From: Lachnospiraceae bacterium
Lineage (GTDB): Bacteria; Bacillota; Clostridia; Lachnospirales; Lachnospiraceae
NCBI GenBank assembly: GCA_015057035.1
Contig: SVFC01000005.1
Span: forward strand, 60,456 to 124,455
DNA: 64,000 nucleotides
Direction of reading: 5' to 3'
The notes under the pieces are model-generated. The model saw only the letters and a list, made by a program, of their open reading frames with translations, had not been told where the DNA came from and searched no databases. A program made the position numbers and the translations under genes. This document shows, one piece after another, positions 52,979 through 62,354 of this stretch. The stretch's first letter is position 1; every line of letters begins with the position of its first letter.

Positions 52979-54421
52979 ATGATAGGTTGGATTATTTTAG
53001 GATTATTTATTTTATTAGTACTTATTGTATTGTTCCGTACAGTTACCTTAAAGCCAACTGCAGCCAAGACATTCAAACTTGAGCCAGATAAGAGCGATAG
53101 AGCAGTAAAGTACGGAGCACAGCTTTCCAAAATGGTACAGGATGAAACTATTTCCAGCCGTTATGGACAGGATGTGACGAAATTTGAGAAATTCCATAAG
53201 ACTTTGGAAGAATTATTTCCAAATGTACATAAGACTTGTGAAAAACACGTTTTTGACGGTAGTTTGTTATATAAATGGACAGGAAAGAGTAGTGAATCTC
53301 CAATCCTGTTTATGAGCCACCAGGACGTTGTTGAAGCAACCGGTAAATGGGAACACGAACCATTTAGTGGAGACATTGATGAAGAAGGTAATGTCTGGGG
53401 ACGTGGTACAGTTGATACAAAAGCAAGTCTGATGTGTATTTTTAATGCATTAGAAGAATTAATTGCAGAAGGCTATCAGCCAGAATGTGACGTATATATT
53501 GGAAGTAGTTGTACAGAAGAATGGAGTGGTCCAGGAGCGCCTTCCACAGTGCAGTATCTGAAAGACAATGGAATTAAACTCGCTTTAGTATTAGATGAAG
53601 GCGGTATGATTCTGGAAGAGCCTGTAGGTGGTGTAAAGGGTACCTATGGTATGGTCGGTGTAGTTGAAAAAGGTTATGGCGATGTGAAATTTACTGCAAG
53701 AAGTGGTGGTGGACATGCGTCAGCACCTAAGAAAAACACACCACTGGTACGTTTAGGCAAGTTTATGGTGGATGTAGAGAAGAAATATCCATTTAAATCA
53801 TACATTTCTCCAACTGTAGAAGAGATGTTTACACGCATGGCTCCAAATATGGATTTTGGTATGAAACTGATTTTTGCGAATATGTGGTTGTTTAAGCCAT
53901 TGCTTACAATGCTTCTTCCTACCATTAGTTCTGCTGCTGGAGCTATGATTCGTACAACAATTGGTTTTACTACTGCAAAAGGTTCCGATGGACTTAATGT
54001 ATTACCTCAGGAAGCTTATGTTACAGGCAATATGCGTTTTATTCAGCATCAGCCAACACAGGAAAGTATTGCAATTATTGCAGAACGTGCGAAGAAATAT
54101 GATTTGGAAACAGAAGTAATCTATGCAGAAGAACCATTCCCAATCGTAGATTACAAAGGAAATGCCTTCAAGTTAATTGAAGCTGTTGCTGCAGATGTTT
54201 ATCCAGGACTTGGTATTTCGCCTTATTGTATGACAGGTGGTACAGATGCAAAGTTCTATGTGCCAGTATGCGATAACTGCATCCGTTTTGCACCATTGTA
54301 TATCAATGCACAGCAGTATGGCAGTATTCATGGTTTAAATGAAAATATCAATCAGGGATATCTTCCATATGGTGTTGATTTCTATAAGACAGTAATTAAG
54401 AAGAGCAAAGAATTTATCTAA
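52979..54421 (+). CDS. M20-family peptidase, membrane anchored
   Basis: 480-residue zinc-dependent peptidase/deacylase of the M20 family. Seen: an N-terminal transmembrane helix (residues 3-23), metal ligands in MSHQDVV and WGRGTVDTKAS, the catalytic Glu pair in SSCTEEWSG, a lid domain with GGGHASAP, and the late metal ligand in MTGGTDAKFY. Resembles the PM20D1/carboxypeptidase branch. As last gene of the DUF5058 operon it may process an imported or released N-acyl or dipeptide substrate. Confidence 0.88.
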   Translation: MIGWIILGLFILLVLIVLFRTVTLKPTAAKTFKLEPDKSDRAVKYGAQLSKMVQDETISSRYGQDVTKFEKFHKTLEELFPNVHKTCEKHVFDGSLLYKWTGKSSESPILFMSHQDVVEATGKWEHEPFSGDIDEEGNVWGRGTVDTKASLMCIFNALEELIAEGYQPECDVYIGSSCTEEWSGPGAPSTVQYLKDNGIKLALVLDEGGMILEEPVGGVKGTYGMVGVVEKGYGDVKFTARSGGGHASAPKKNTPLVRLGKFMVDVEKKYPFKSYISPTVEEMFTRMAPNMDFGMKLIFANMWLFKPLLTMLLPTISSAAGAMIRTTIGFTTAKGSDGLNVLPQEAYVTGNMRFIQHQPTQESIAIIAERAKKYDLETEVIYAEEPFPIVDYKGNAFKLIEAVAADVYPGLGISPYCMTGGTDAKFYVPVCDNCIRFAPLYINAQQYGSIHGLNENINQGYLPYGVDFYKTVIKKSKEFI

Positions 54422-54465
54422 CATAAAGGCATTAAGGTTAAGTTAAGGTATCTTCAAAAATTTCT

Positions 54466-54506
54466 AAGGAAACTGTAATCAGTATTTGATTGCAGTTTCC
54501 TTTTTG
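54466..54506 (+). terminator. Intrinsic terminator after M20 peptidase
   Basis: AAGGAAACTGTAATC pairs with GATTGCAGTTTCCTT (one T-G pair), 7-base loop, T5 tail. Confidence 0.9.
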
Positions 54507-54546
54507 TTTGAGTAAAATAGAAACATCATAAGGAGGAATATTAATT

Positions 54547-56211
54547 ATGCAAAAGTACAAAATGAAATCAAAATGGCAGTACGTAATTACTGCATTTATT
54601 ATCAGCACAATCTTAGTTTTAATTATGAACTATTTCTGGATTTCACCATGGAACCTAAAATCCGTTGAATGCTGGATGAAAATGTTCGTAATTTTATTTA
54701 TCTATACTGGCATGAATTTCTTGTTTGTTTATGCTGGATATGAATCAAGAGAGATTCATAAGGACGAGAGACTTATGTATGGACCATTCTTGATTCCAAT
54801 TGTTCTTGTGCCAGTGTTTTTCATCTGTTTAATCACAGGTGCAGAGATATTCAATTCGAAAGCCTATGCGAACATTATTCAGGTGGAATACGTAGAATCT
54901 GGAGATGCAATTCTCTCGGAAAAGGATGCAGCAAGTATTGCACTTATGGATACAGCATCAGCAAGACAGCTTGGAGATAGAGAAATCGGTGCAATCGAAA
55001 ACTTCTCAGCTTTTAATGTATCGGATGACTATATTCAGCTAAATATCAGAGAAGATGCGGTAAAAGTTGCTCCTCTGGAGTATGTGGGCTTTTTCAAATG
55101 GTTAAGTAATAAAGAGGGTGGCGTAACTGGATATGTTTCTGTTTCACCTACGACAATGACTGCAGATTATGTTGAATTAGAAAAAGGTATGCAGTATGTT
55201 CCATCCGCTTATTTTGATAAGGATTTGTATCGTCACCTACATTCTCAGTTCCCAACAATGATGATGGGGAATATACATTTTGAAGTAGATGAAGAAGGAA
55301 ATGCTTACTATGTAACTAGTGTGTTTGATAAGACTATTGGTGTATTTGGCGGTGAAGTGGTGATTGGTGCAATCGTAACGGATCCTGTAACCGGTGAAAG
55401 TAATTATTATGCATTGGCAGATGTACCACAGTGGGTAGATTATGTGGTTCCAGGAGATTTAATCTGCGAACTTTATAATGTAGCATACAAAAATATCAAT
55501 GGTTTCTGGAATGGAACTTCTTTTGGTGCAAATACAGGCTGTATGCAGACAACCACTATTGATACAGTGTCTGATGATGAAGAAGATGATGAGTCTCATG
55601 ATGCTGGAACAGATTATGGTTATATTGCAAAAGACGGAGACATCTATGTATATACCGGTGTAACTTCGATGGCAGCGGATAGTTCGAACCTTGGATTTAT
55701 CATGGTCAACGAAAGAACTGGCGAATATAAGTATTTTGCTGTTTCCAGTGCAAATGAACAGTCTGCTATGAATGCTGCAGAGGGTGAGGTTCAGCAGTAT
55801 GGCTATCAGGCTTCCTTCCCATCACTTATTAATGTTGACAATTCATTAGCCTATATAGGGGTACTAAAGGACCAGTCCGGTCTAGTAAAAAAATACTATA
55901 TGGTTAATGTGGAAGATTATGGTAAAGTAGTAGTCGCTGACACAAGAGAGGATTGTGTGAAGAATTATGCGACGAAGCTTGGTTTAGCACCAGATAATAA
56001 TAAACCAGAAGATACTGAGAAGACAGAAGTTGAGTTTGTAATTTCTGTAATTCAGTATGTAGATGTAAATGGAACAACTTATGTATATATGGGCACAGAA
56101 GATGGTGTAATTTACAAAGCGGTATTCCATTTAAACGAAAAGTTATTATTTGCAAAACCAGGTGATACTATTAAAGGAACCGTGAGTGGTGGGCTATTAA
56201 CTATAGAATAA
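54547..56211 (+). CDS. Large membrane protein, unknown
   Basis: 554 residues, not recognised. Three N-terminal hydrophobic segments (about 12-30, 44-62, 75-98) are followed by a large soluble domain (about 100-554), most likely outside the cell, with repeated beta-type patterns (GNIHFEVDEEGNAYYVTSVF, GYIAKDGDIYVYTGVT, VNGTTYVYMGTEDG) and one acidic patch (SDDEEDDESHD, about 340). AAGGAGGAAT precedes the ATG. It is monocistronic between a terminator and the spo0A control region. Confidence 0.55.
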   Translation: MQKYKMKSKWQYVITAFIISTILVLIMNYFWISPWNLKSVECWMKMFVILFIYTGMNFLFVYAGYESREIHKDERLMYGPFLIPIVLVPVFFICLITGAEIFNSKAYANIIQVEYVESGDAILSEKDAASIALMDTASARQLGDREIGAIENFSAFNVSDDYIQLNIREDAVKVAPLEYVGFFKWLSNKEGGVTGYVSVSPTTMTADYVELEKGMQYVPSAYFDKDLYRHLHSQFPTMMMGNIHFEVDEEGNAYYVTSVFDKTIGVFGGEVVIGAIVTDPVTGESNYYALADVPQWVDYVVPGDLICELYNVAYKNINGFWNGTSFGANTGCMQTTTIDTVSDDEEDDESHDAGTDYGYIAKDGDIYVYTGVTSMAADSSNLGFIMVNERTGEYKYFAVSSANEQSAMNAAEGEVQQYGYQASFPSLINVDNSLAYIGVLKDQSGLVKKYYMVNVEDYGKVVVADTREDCVKNYATKLGLAPDNNKPEDTEKTEVEFVISVIQYVDVNGTTYVYMGTEDGVIYKAVFHLNEKLLFAKPGDTIKGTVSGGLLTIE

Positions 56212-56230
56212 TCGACAAAAGTCGACAAAT
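56211..56230 (-). promoter_or_regulatory. Tandem Spo0A boxes upstream of spo0A
   Basis: On the minus strand TGTCGAC and TGTCGAT lie exactly 10 bases apart as direct repeats, each one base off the 0A box TGTCGAA. They are about 25 bases upstream of the likely spo0A -10 (TATACT, 56255-56260), fitting autoregulation. Confidence 0.6.
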
Positions 56231-56301
56231 TACTTTTCTCGTCTTCCTATATAGTATACTAGTCTAAATTAAAGCGTGTGTGTAGGGTATAGGAGGCGAG
56301 A

Positions 56302-57093
56302 ATGAGCAAGTTAAGTGTCGCAATTGCAGATGATAATGAGAGAATGCTACGATTGCTGGAGAATATTGTATCCAGTGATAAAGATTTGAGTGTAGTTGGG
56401 ACAGCAAAAGATGGTGAAGCAGCGTACAATTTGATAAAAGAGAAGGAACCGGATGTGGTTCTTTTGGATATGGTTATGCCAAAACTAGATGGAATTGGAG
56501 TAATGGATCGTGTTCACGAAGAAGGAAATCTGAAGAAGACTCCGTCTTTCCTTGTGATAAGTGCAGTGGGACATGAACAGATTACAGAGACTGCCTTTTC
56601 TCATGGGGCAGATTATTATATTATGAAGCCGTTCAGCAATGAAATGGTACTGAATCGTATCAAGAGTATTCGTAATGTAAGAAGTGTACCAGAACTGAAA
56701 ATGGTAAATGCTTATGAGAAAGTCAAAGAAACTAGTCCTGAAAAGGATTTAGAATCAGAAATTACGACCATTATTCATGAAATCGGGATTCCAGCTCATA
56801 TCAAAGGATACCAGTATCTAAGAGACGCGATTATTATGTCTGTACAAGATATGGATATGTTGAATTCTGTCACAAAAGTATTATATCCTGGAATTGCCAA
56901 GAAGTATCATACTACGGCAAGTCGCGTAGAACGTGCAATTCGTCATGCAATTGAAGTTGCGTGGAGTAGGGGTAAAATGGATACGATAGATGAAATGTTT
57001 GGATATACGGTCAGTAACTACAAAGGAAAACCGACAAATTCGGAATTTATTGCCTTAGTTACCGACCGTATTCGTTTGCAAATGAAAGAATAA
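56302..57093 (+). CDS. spo0A: Sporulation master regulator Spo0A
   Basis: 263-residue response regulator controlling entry into sporulation. Receiver domain (1-125): acidic pair Asp10/Asp11, phospho-acceptor Asp56 in [11 protein letters not shown], and Lys in [10 protein letters not shown]-terminal DNA-binding domain (about 150-263): [46 protein letters not shown] (recognition helix). AGGAGGCGAG precedes the ATG. Two 0A-like boxes upstream suggest autoregulation. Confidence 0.98.
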   Translation: MSKLSVAIADDNERMLRLLENIVSSDKDLSVVGTAKDGEAAYNLIKEKEPDVVLLDMVMPKLDGIGVMDRVHEEGNLKKTPSFLVISAVGHEQITETAFSHGADYYIMKPFSNEMVLNRIKSIRNVRSVPELKMVNAYEKVKETSPEKDLESEITTIIHEIGIPAHIKGYQYLRDAIIMSVQDMDMLNSVTKVLYPGIAKKYHTTASRVERAIRHAIEVAWSRGKMDTIDEMFGYTVSNYKGKPTNSEFIALVTDRIRLQMKE

Positions 57094-57162
57094 TGACTAG
57101 CCTTTCACAAGATTAAGGAGTATAATAATAGAAGAGAGTATACTTTTTATTGTGGAGGGGTT

Positions 57163-58611
57163 ATGAAGAAAATTTTAATGGTTTCATCCGAGGCTGTTCC
57201 ATTTATTAAAACAGGAGGACTTGCTGATGTAGTAGGTTCTTTGCCTAGATATTTTAATAAAGAAGAATATGATGTTCGTATTATTCTTCCAAAATATGCC
57301 TGTATGGATCAGCGTTTCCTGCCGGATTTACAGTTTGTTTGTCATTTTTATGTGAATTTAAACTGGAGAAAACAGTATGCAGGAATTTTTAAGACCGAAT
57401 ACAAAGGGGTTACATATTATTTCGTAGATAATGAATTTTATTTTGCTGGGAATAATCCATATAATAATATTCATGAGGACATTGAAAAGTTTGCCTTTTT
57501 CTCTAAGGCAGTACTGATGGCATTGCCATATATTGATTTTTGTCCAGACGTGATTCATTGTAATGACTGGCAGACAGGACTTGTACCAGTTCTGCTGAAA
57601 ACAGATTTTTGCAAGGATAGTTATTATGTTGGAATGAAGACAGTGTTCTCTATTCATAATATGAAATTTCAGGGACGCTGGCATGTGCGTGATGTTATGG
57701 ATATCACAGGTTTACCAGCAAGTATTTTTACCGCTGATAAGTTAGAATCTTATGGGGAAGCGAATTACTTAAAGGGTGGTTGTGTTTATGCAGATGCAAT
57801 TTCGACAGTTAGTCCAAGTTATGCGTCTGATATAACGACTCCAGAAGGCGGAGAGGGCTTAGATGGCCTTTTATCGGCACGTAGAGACAGTTTGTATGGG
57901 ATAGTCAATGGAATTGACTATGATGACTTTAATCCTGCTACAGACGCTGCTATGGTAGAGCATTTTTCAATTGATAATGTGGTAGATGGGAAAAAAGCGA
58001 ATAAACGTGCATTGCAACAGTCTATGGGGCTTCCAGAAAAAGAAAATGCATTTCTGATTGGTATGGTTTCCAGATTGACGGATCAAAAGGGATTTGATCT
58101 GGTAGCATATGTTATGGAAGAGATGCTTAGTACCATGGATGTTCAGTTTGTAGTTTTGGGCACAGGAGAGTATCGTTTTGAGGAGATGTTTCACTATTTC
58201 CAGAGTAAATATCCAGATAAGATTAGTTCATATATTGGTTACTCTGAAGAGAAGGCGCATCAGATTTATGCATCCTGCGATGCGTTCCTTATGCCATCCT
58301 TATTTGAACCATGTGGTTTAAGCCAAATGATGTCAATGCGTTATGGCACACTTCCAATCGTTCGTGAAACAGGTGGATTAAAGGACACAGTAGAGCCATA
58401 CAATGAATATGAAAACAAAGGAACTGGTTTTTCGTTCGCAGCATATAATGCGCATGATATGATGCATGTCATTAAGTATGCGAATTACGTATTTTCTAAT
58501 CAGAAGGAGCAGTGGAATGGCATTGTAAAACGTGCCATGAAAACAGATTTTTCATGGGATGCTTCCGCGAGAAAATACGAAGAACTGTATGATAAACTGA
58601 TTTTACAATAG
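57163..58611 (+). CDS. glgA: Glycogen synthase
   Basis: 482-residue GT5 glycosyltransferase adding glucose from ADP-glucose to glycogen. Seen: the N-terminal KTGGLADVVGSLP (ADP-glucose binding), HCNDWQTGLVPVLL, SPSYASDI, and the C-terminal MPSLFEPCGLSQMMSMRYGTLPIVRETGGLKDTV. Full length. GTGGAGGGG precedes the ATG. Supplied by GlgC/GlgD encoded 30 kb upstream. Sits 69 bases after spo0A. Confidence 0.97.
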   Translation: MKKILMVSSEAVPFIKTGGLADVVGSLPRYFNKEEYDVRIILPKYACMDQRFLPDLQFVCHFYVNLNWRKQYAGIFKTEYKGVTYYFVDNEFYFAGNNPYNNIHEDIEKFAFFSKAVLMALPYIDFCPDVIHCNDWQTGLVPVLLKTDFCKDSYYVGMKTVFSIHNMKFQGRWHVRDVMDITGLPASIFTADKLESYGEANYLKGGCVYADAISTVSPSYASDITTPEGGEGLDGLLSARRDSLYGIVNGIDYDDFNPATDAAMVEHFSIDNVVDGKKANKRALQQSMGLPEKENAFLIGMVSRLTDQKGFDLVAYVMEEMLSTMDVQFVVLGTGEYRFEEMFHYFQSKYPDKISSYIGYSEEKAHQIYASCDAFLMPSLFEPCGLSQMMSMRYGTLPIVRETGGLKDTVEPYNEYENKGTGFSFAAYNAHDMMHVIKYANYVFSNQKEQWNGIVKRAMKTDFSWDASARKYEELYDKLILQ

Positions 58612-58618
58612 AAGACAT

Positions 58619-58665
58619 AAGGCTATTAACAGATGTTTATGTACATTTGTTAATAGCCTTTTTTG
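58619..58665. terminator. Bidirectional terminator after glgA
   Basis: An 18-bp stem (AAGGCTATTAACAGATGT with ACATTTGTTAATAGCCTT, one G-T pair), T6 tail; between convergent genes. Confidence 0.92.
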
Positions 58666-58674
58666 CAATGTGTT

Positions 58675-59565
58675 TTAGAATTCGATGCTATTGGTGTCGC
58701 GACGATAATGATAAGCACAATCGCCTAAGATTTCATCATCTGTAAGTTGGGTTTCATTTACTTCCTTAATCATTGCAAGGTAGTCAGGGGGATTTTTATC
58801 CCTGGAATCAATGTAGGATTCTGGTAGAATAAGCACTTCATGAATACTGCTAGGGATAATTAATAAATCGCTATTTAACTGTTCGGCGATAGTTTCTAAT
58901 AATCCTGGATATACAATACTGGTTGCACCGTGGATTTTAAGGTTATTTGTTAGGATATACATCTGGACCTGATCAATCCATGGGATATAGTATTTGGTTT
59001 CAGGGGATAGAATGGAAGTGATACTATCGAACTTATAGGGAAGTAGTTTTGGGGTGTTTTCCAAGGCGATTTCATATAATTCTTTTTCGCTAACATTCCA
59101 TAGTTTTAAATGATTATGATAGATTAGAATAGTTGCATATTCATTTAAGAATTCTGTTACAGAACAAACAAAAACAATAGCTAAGTCCATGAAAGGAATG
59201 TAAGGAACTTTTTTTAGTAGTTCGGCATTTCTTTTTTTGTTTACTAGTTTCATGATAATGCGTTGTTTTGCCTTTGAAAAATCTGTGAATAAGGTAATAT
59301 CAAAATCTTTTTGAGGAAGATTAGAATAATAAGTGTCCAGGACATCTTCATAAATGTCCTCTAAAGAAACTCCACTTAAATAGCGGTGATAGTATGGATT
59401 TAAATAAATAGTTGGGGAAACATTTAAGATGGGATCAACGATAAATAACCCATCATAGATTAAGCCGTTGTTTTTCACAACGGATTGTAATACGACTTTT
59501 TGCCCATTATTTAATTGGCCACTGACGTATTCTTTGATATTTTCGATAAAATCTTGATATTTCAT
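58675..59565 (-). CDS. DUF5688 family protein
   Basis: 296 residues, cytoplasmic, matching the DUF5688 family that is frequent in Lachnospiraceae; function unknown. Seen: MKYQDFIENIKEYV at the N terminus, YLNPYYHRYLSGVSLEDI, YPGLLETIAEQLNSDLLIIPSSIHEVLILPE, and the C-terminal VNETQLTDDEILGDCAYHYRRDTNSI. The start is ATG 59565 with AGGAGC upstream; 33 further in-frame codons run through the potD terminator and are not coding. Confidence 0.85.
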   Translation of the reverse strand: MKYQDFIENIKEYVSGQLNNGQKVVLQSVVKNNGLIYDGLFIVDPILNVSPTIYLNPYYHRYLSGVSLEDIYEDVLDTYYSNLPQKDFDITLFTDFSKAKQRIIMKLVNKKRNAELLKKVPYIPFMDLAIVFVCSVTEFLNEYATILIYHNHLKLWNVSEKELYEIALENTPKLLPYKFDSITSILSPETKYYIPWIDQVQMYILTNNLKIHGATSIVYPGLLETIAEQLNSDLLIIPSSIHEVLILPESYIDSRDKNPPDYLAMIKEVNETQLTDDEILGDCAYHYRRDTNSIEF

Positions 59566-59590
59566 ATTGCTCCTAAGAAGCAATTGTGAA

Positions 59591-59625
59591 GAAAAAAGAA
59601 TCCACGAGGTTATCCCTCGTGGATT
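59591..59625 (-). terminator. Terminator of potABCD operon
   Basis: AATCCACGAGG/CCTCGTGGATT stem with a 5-base loop; on the minus strand a T-rich run (TTCTTTTTTC) follows, 12 bases past the potD stop. Confidence 0.88.
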
Positions 59626-59636
59626 AATGTAACATA

Positions 59637-60716
59637 TTATAATTGAGATTTCAAGACTTGCCACAGATAATTTAGATAAGCAGTTTTCTCATCACTAATG
59701 GCAGTATATACTTCACATTTTTCCAAAGATTCTTTGGATGGGATGATAGCTTCATTATTACGAATTTCTTCATCTAGAGCTTCTACAACTGGAGTAAGAG
59801 GTGAAGCATAATATACATAATCAAAGTTTAACATTCCGATTTCTTCATCACATAAGAAATCAATGAACTGCATAGCAGCTTGCTGGTTTTTACAGGTTTT
59901 TGGAATGAACCAAGAGTCCACCCACAGGTTTGAGCCTTCCTTTGGAACACAGTATGCAAGATTTTCATTATAATCCATTGCATAAGCAGCTTCTCCTGAA
60001 TAAACCAAAGCCATATGGGCATTGCCGGAAATCATTTCATCACCGATTTCATCTACAAAGTAAGCATAAACAATTGGAAACTGTTTGTCTAACAAGTTTA
60101 AGGCCTCTTTCAAATGATTATCGTCTGTGTCATTTAAACTGTGTCCTAATAATTTCAGAGCAGGAGTAAAACTGTCACGTACAGAGTTCATCATAATGAT
60201 TTCATTTTTGTGAGCTGTATCCCATAGACAGTTCCAGGAAGATACTTCTTCTTCACTTACCTTGGTTGTATCATAACAGATACCTAAGGTTCCATAAAAA
60301 TATGGAACGGTGTATCGGTTTTCTGGGTCATAGGACTGTGCCAGCTCTAGAATGTCTTTGTCTAGGTTGCCATAGTTGGAAAGAGAAGAGTAATCCTGTT
60401 CTAAAACTTCCCCTTCTTCAATTAGTTTCTGAATAATATATTCAGATGTACAGATTACGTCATAATCAATGGCACCAGCTTTGTATTTGGTGTACATTTC
60501 TTCTGGACTTTCATATTCTTCGTATTTTACATCAATACCAGTTTTAGCTTCAAATTGCCTTAAAGCTTCTTCTTCGATGTATTTTCCATAATTTAATACA
60601 GTTAAGGTCTTTCCGGAGGATGCATTATCCTGGGTTTCGCCATCCTGAGCACAGGCACTAAAGCAGGAAACAATGAAGGCTCCAACAAGTCCTAATACAA
60701 TCAATTTGTTTTTCAT
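59637..60716 (-). CDS. potD: Spermidine/putrescine-binding lipoprotein
   Basis: 359-residue substrate-binding lipoprotein of a polyamine ABC importer. Seen: signal peptide with lipobox FSAC (Cys at about residue 21), the NYGKYIEEEALRQFEAKTGI opening of the PotD/PotF family, DVICTSEYI, and VDSWFIPKTCKNQQAAMQFIDFL. AAAGGGTGTAAT precedes the ATG. Last gene of the minus-strand operon; 1 base after potC. Confidence 0.95.
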   Translation of the reverse strand: MKNKLIVLGLVGAFIVSCFSACAQDGETQDNASSGKTLTVLNYGKYIEEEALRQFEAKTGIDVKYEEYESPEEMYTKYKAGAIDYDVICTSEYIIQKLIEEGEVLEQDYSSLSNYGNLDKDILELAQSYDPENRYTVPYFYGTLGICYDTTKVSEEEVSSWNCLWDTAHKNEIIMMNSVRDSFTPALKLLGHSLNDTDDNHLKEALNLLDKQFPIVYAYFVDEIGDEMISGNAHMALVYSGEAAYAMDYNENLAYCVPKEGSNLWVDSWFIPKTCKNQQAAMQFIDFLCDEEIGMLNFDYVYYASPLTPVVEALDEEIRNNEAIIPSKESLEKCEVYTAISDEKTAYLNYLWQVLKSQL

Positions 60717-60717
60717 A

Positions 60718-61533
60718 TTACACCCTTTCTACTTTAGCGGTTGTTTTCTTGGTTGGATGGTAATTCACTGCAAGAAGGAGAATTAATACCGTAAAGAATA
60801 AAATGGTTGATAAAGCATATAATTCTGGTTTAATACCTTTTCTAAGCTCGGTATAGAGCATGGTTGATAAAGTATTTACACCAGCGCCTTTTGTAAAGTA
60901 TGTGATGCTGAAGTCGTCTAATGACATTGTAACGGCCATTAAGAAACCAGAAAATACGCCAGAACGAATCTCAGGCCAGGTTACTTTATAAAAAGCATAG
61001 AGTGGTGAAGCGCCTAAGTCCAAGGCTGCTTCATAAGTGGACTGATTAGCAGCTTTTAGTTTTGGAAGCACGTTTAAGATTACATAAGGAATACTGAATG
61101 TAATGTGTGCAATCAAAACAGTTACAAAACCTAAGTCCATAAATTTTACAAATAAAAGCATCATTGAGATACCGGTAACGATATCTGCATTTAATAAAGG
61201 AATATTAGTTGCACCTAAATAGAAGGTACGGCTATTGCGACGCATTTTGCTAATACCCATTGCAGCCATTGTACCAATAATTGTGGAAACTACAGCTGAT
61301 ATCAGAGTAATCTGCAAGGTTGTAGCAAATGCAGACATAATCGTCTCGCTTGTAAAGCATTCCACATACCATTTTAATGTAAATCCGCCCCATTCAACAC
61401 GGGTTTTGGAATCGTTGAAGGAGAGTATGATTAACACAAAAATAGGCAAGTACAAAAACAGAAAGATTAATCCCATATATGCTTTGGATAAGATATTAGT
61501 GGCTTTAGCACCCACAGATTTGTTTCCTACCAT
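60718..61533 (-). CDS. potC: Polyamine ABC permease PotC
   Basis: 271-residue inner-membrane permease with about six transmembrane helices. Seen: the EAA motif region EAALDLGASPLYAFYKVTWPEIRSGVFSGF that docks on PotA, and GFTLKWYVECF after helix 1, typical of PotC. AAGGAGGAACTGCAGT precedes the ATG. Overlaps potB by 7 bases. Confidence 0.95.
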   Translation of the reverse strand: MVGNKSVGAKATNILSKAYMGLIFLFLYLPIFVLIILSFNDSKTRVEWGGFTLKWYVECFTSETIMSAFATTLQITLISAVVSTIIGTMAAMGISKMRRNSRTFYLGATNIPLLNADIVTGISMMLLFVKFMDLGFVTVLIAHITFSIPYVILNVLPKLKAANQSTYEAALDLGASPLYAFYKVTWPEIRSGVFSGFLMAVTMSLDDFSITYFTKGAGVNTLSTMLYTELRKGIKPELYALSTILFFTVLILLLAVNYHPTKKTTAKVERV

Positions 61534-62354
61534 ACTGCAGTTCCTCCTTCCCCATCTTTGTCGAAGGCGTTTGTGATTGCCATACTAATCATAACAAATA
61601 CCATCAGTACAAAGGACAATCCACTACCAACATTCCATTGCATTCCCTGCATAAAGCTTTCTTCAATGATGTTACCGATGAGAAGAACCTTGCCACCGCC
61701 TAAGAGTTCTGACACTGCAAAGGAGGTTAGAGCAGGAACGAATACCATAACAATACCACTGATAATACCTGATACTGTCAAAGGAACGATTACTTTGAAA
61801 AATGTTGTAATACTGTTTGCGCCTAAATCGTGGGCTGCTTCAATGTAGTCTTTTTTGATTCTTGCCATAGAGTTGTAAATTGGAAGAATCATAAATGGAA
61901 GATAGTCATATACCATTCCAAAGACTACAGCGGCAGGAGTGTTTAGGATTGTAACAGGTTCCAAACCAATTCCCATAAGTAAAGTGTTTAAAACACCGTT
62001 TTTGTTAAGTAACAACTTCCATGCAAGAATACGAAGCATAAAGTTCATCCACATAGGAAGCATAAAGATAAATACTACAAAACTCTGATTTTTAATCTGA
62101 AGATTATTCAGAATCATTGCAAGTGGATAGGCCAGCAGTAAGCAGATAACTGTGCATGCTACACCTAATTCCAAGGACAGTCCCATAGCCTTTAAGTTTA
62201 CTGGGTCTGTAATAGTGGCAATGTTTTCCAATGTAAAACTGCCATCTTCATTAAAAAATGAATAGTATAGAATCATTGCAAGTGGAAGAATGATAAAGCC
62301 AATGATCCATACTAAGTATGGTCCAGCTAAAAACTGGCTTTTAAGCTTATTCAT
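61527..62354 (-). CDS. potB: Polyamine ABC permease PotB
   Basis: 275-residue permease with six transmembrane helices. EAA region: [29 protein letters not shown]; helix 1 in [22 protein letters not shown] chose ATG 62354 (GGAAATTG upstream), giving an 8-base overlap with potA; a longer frame from 62381 adds nine residues inside potA. Forms the membrane channel with PotC. Confidence 0.95.
   Translation of the reverse strand: MNKLKSQFLAGPYLVWIIGFIILPLAMILYYSFFNEDGSFTLENIATITDPVNLKAMGLSLELGVACTVICLLLAYPLAMILNNLQIKNQSFVVFIFMLPMWMNFMLRILAWKLLLNKNGVLNTLLMGIGLEPVTILNTPAAVVFGMVYDYLPFMILPIYNSMARIKKDYIEAAHDLGANSITTFFKVIVPLTVSGIISGIVMVFVPALTSFAVSELLGGGKVLLIGNIIEESFMQGMQWNVGSGLSFVLMVFVMISMAITNAFDKDGEGGTAVW

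Noticed and set aside
52741..53130. 129-residue minus-strand frame
   Set aside because: Lies across two genes of the DUF5058 operon and lacks a ribosome site.
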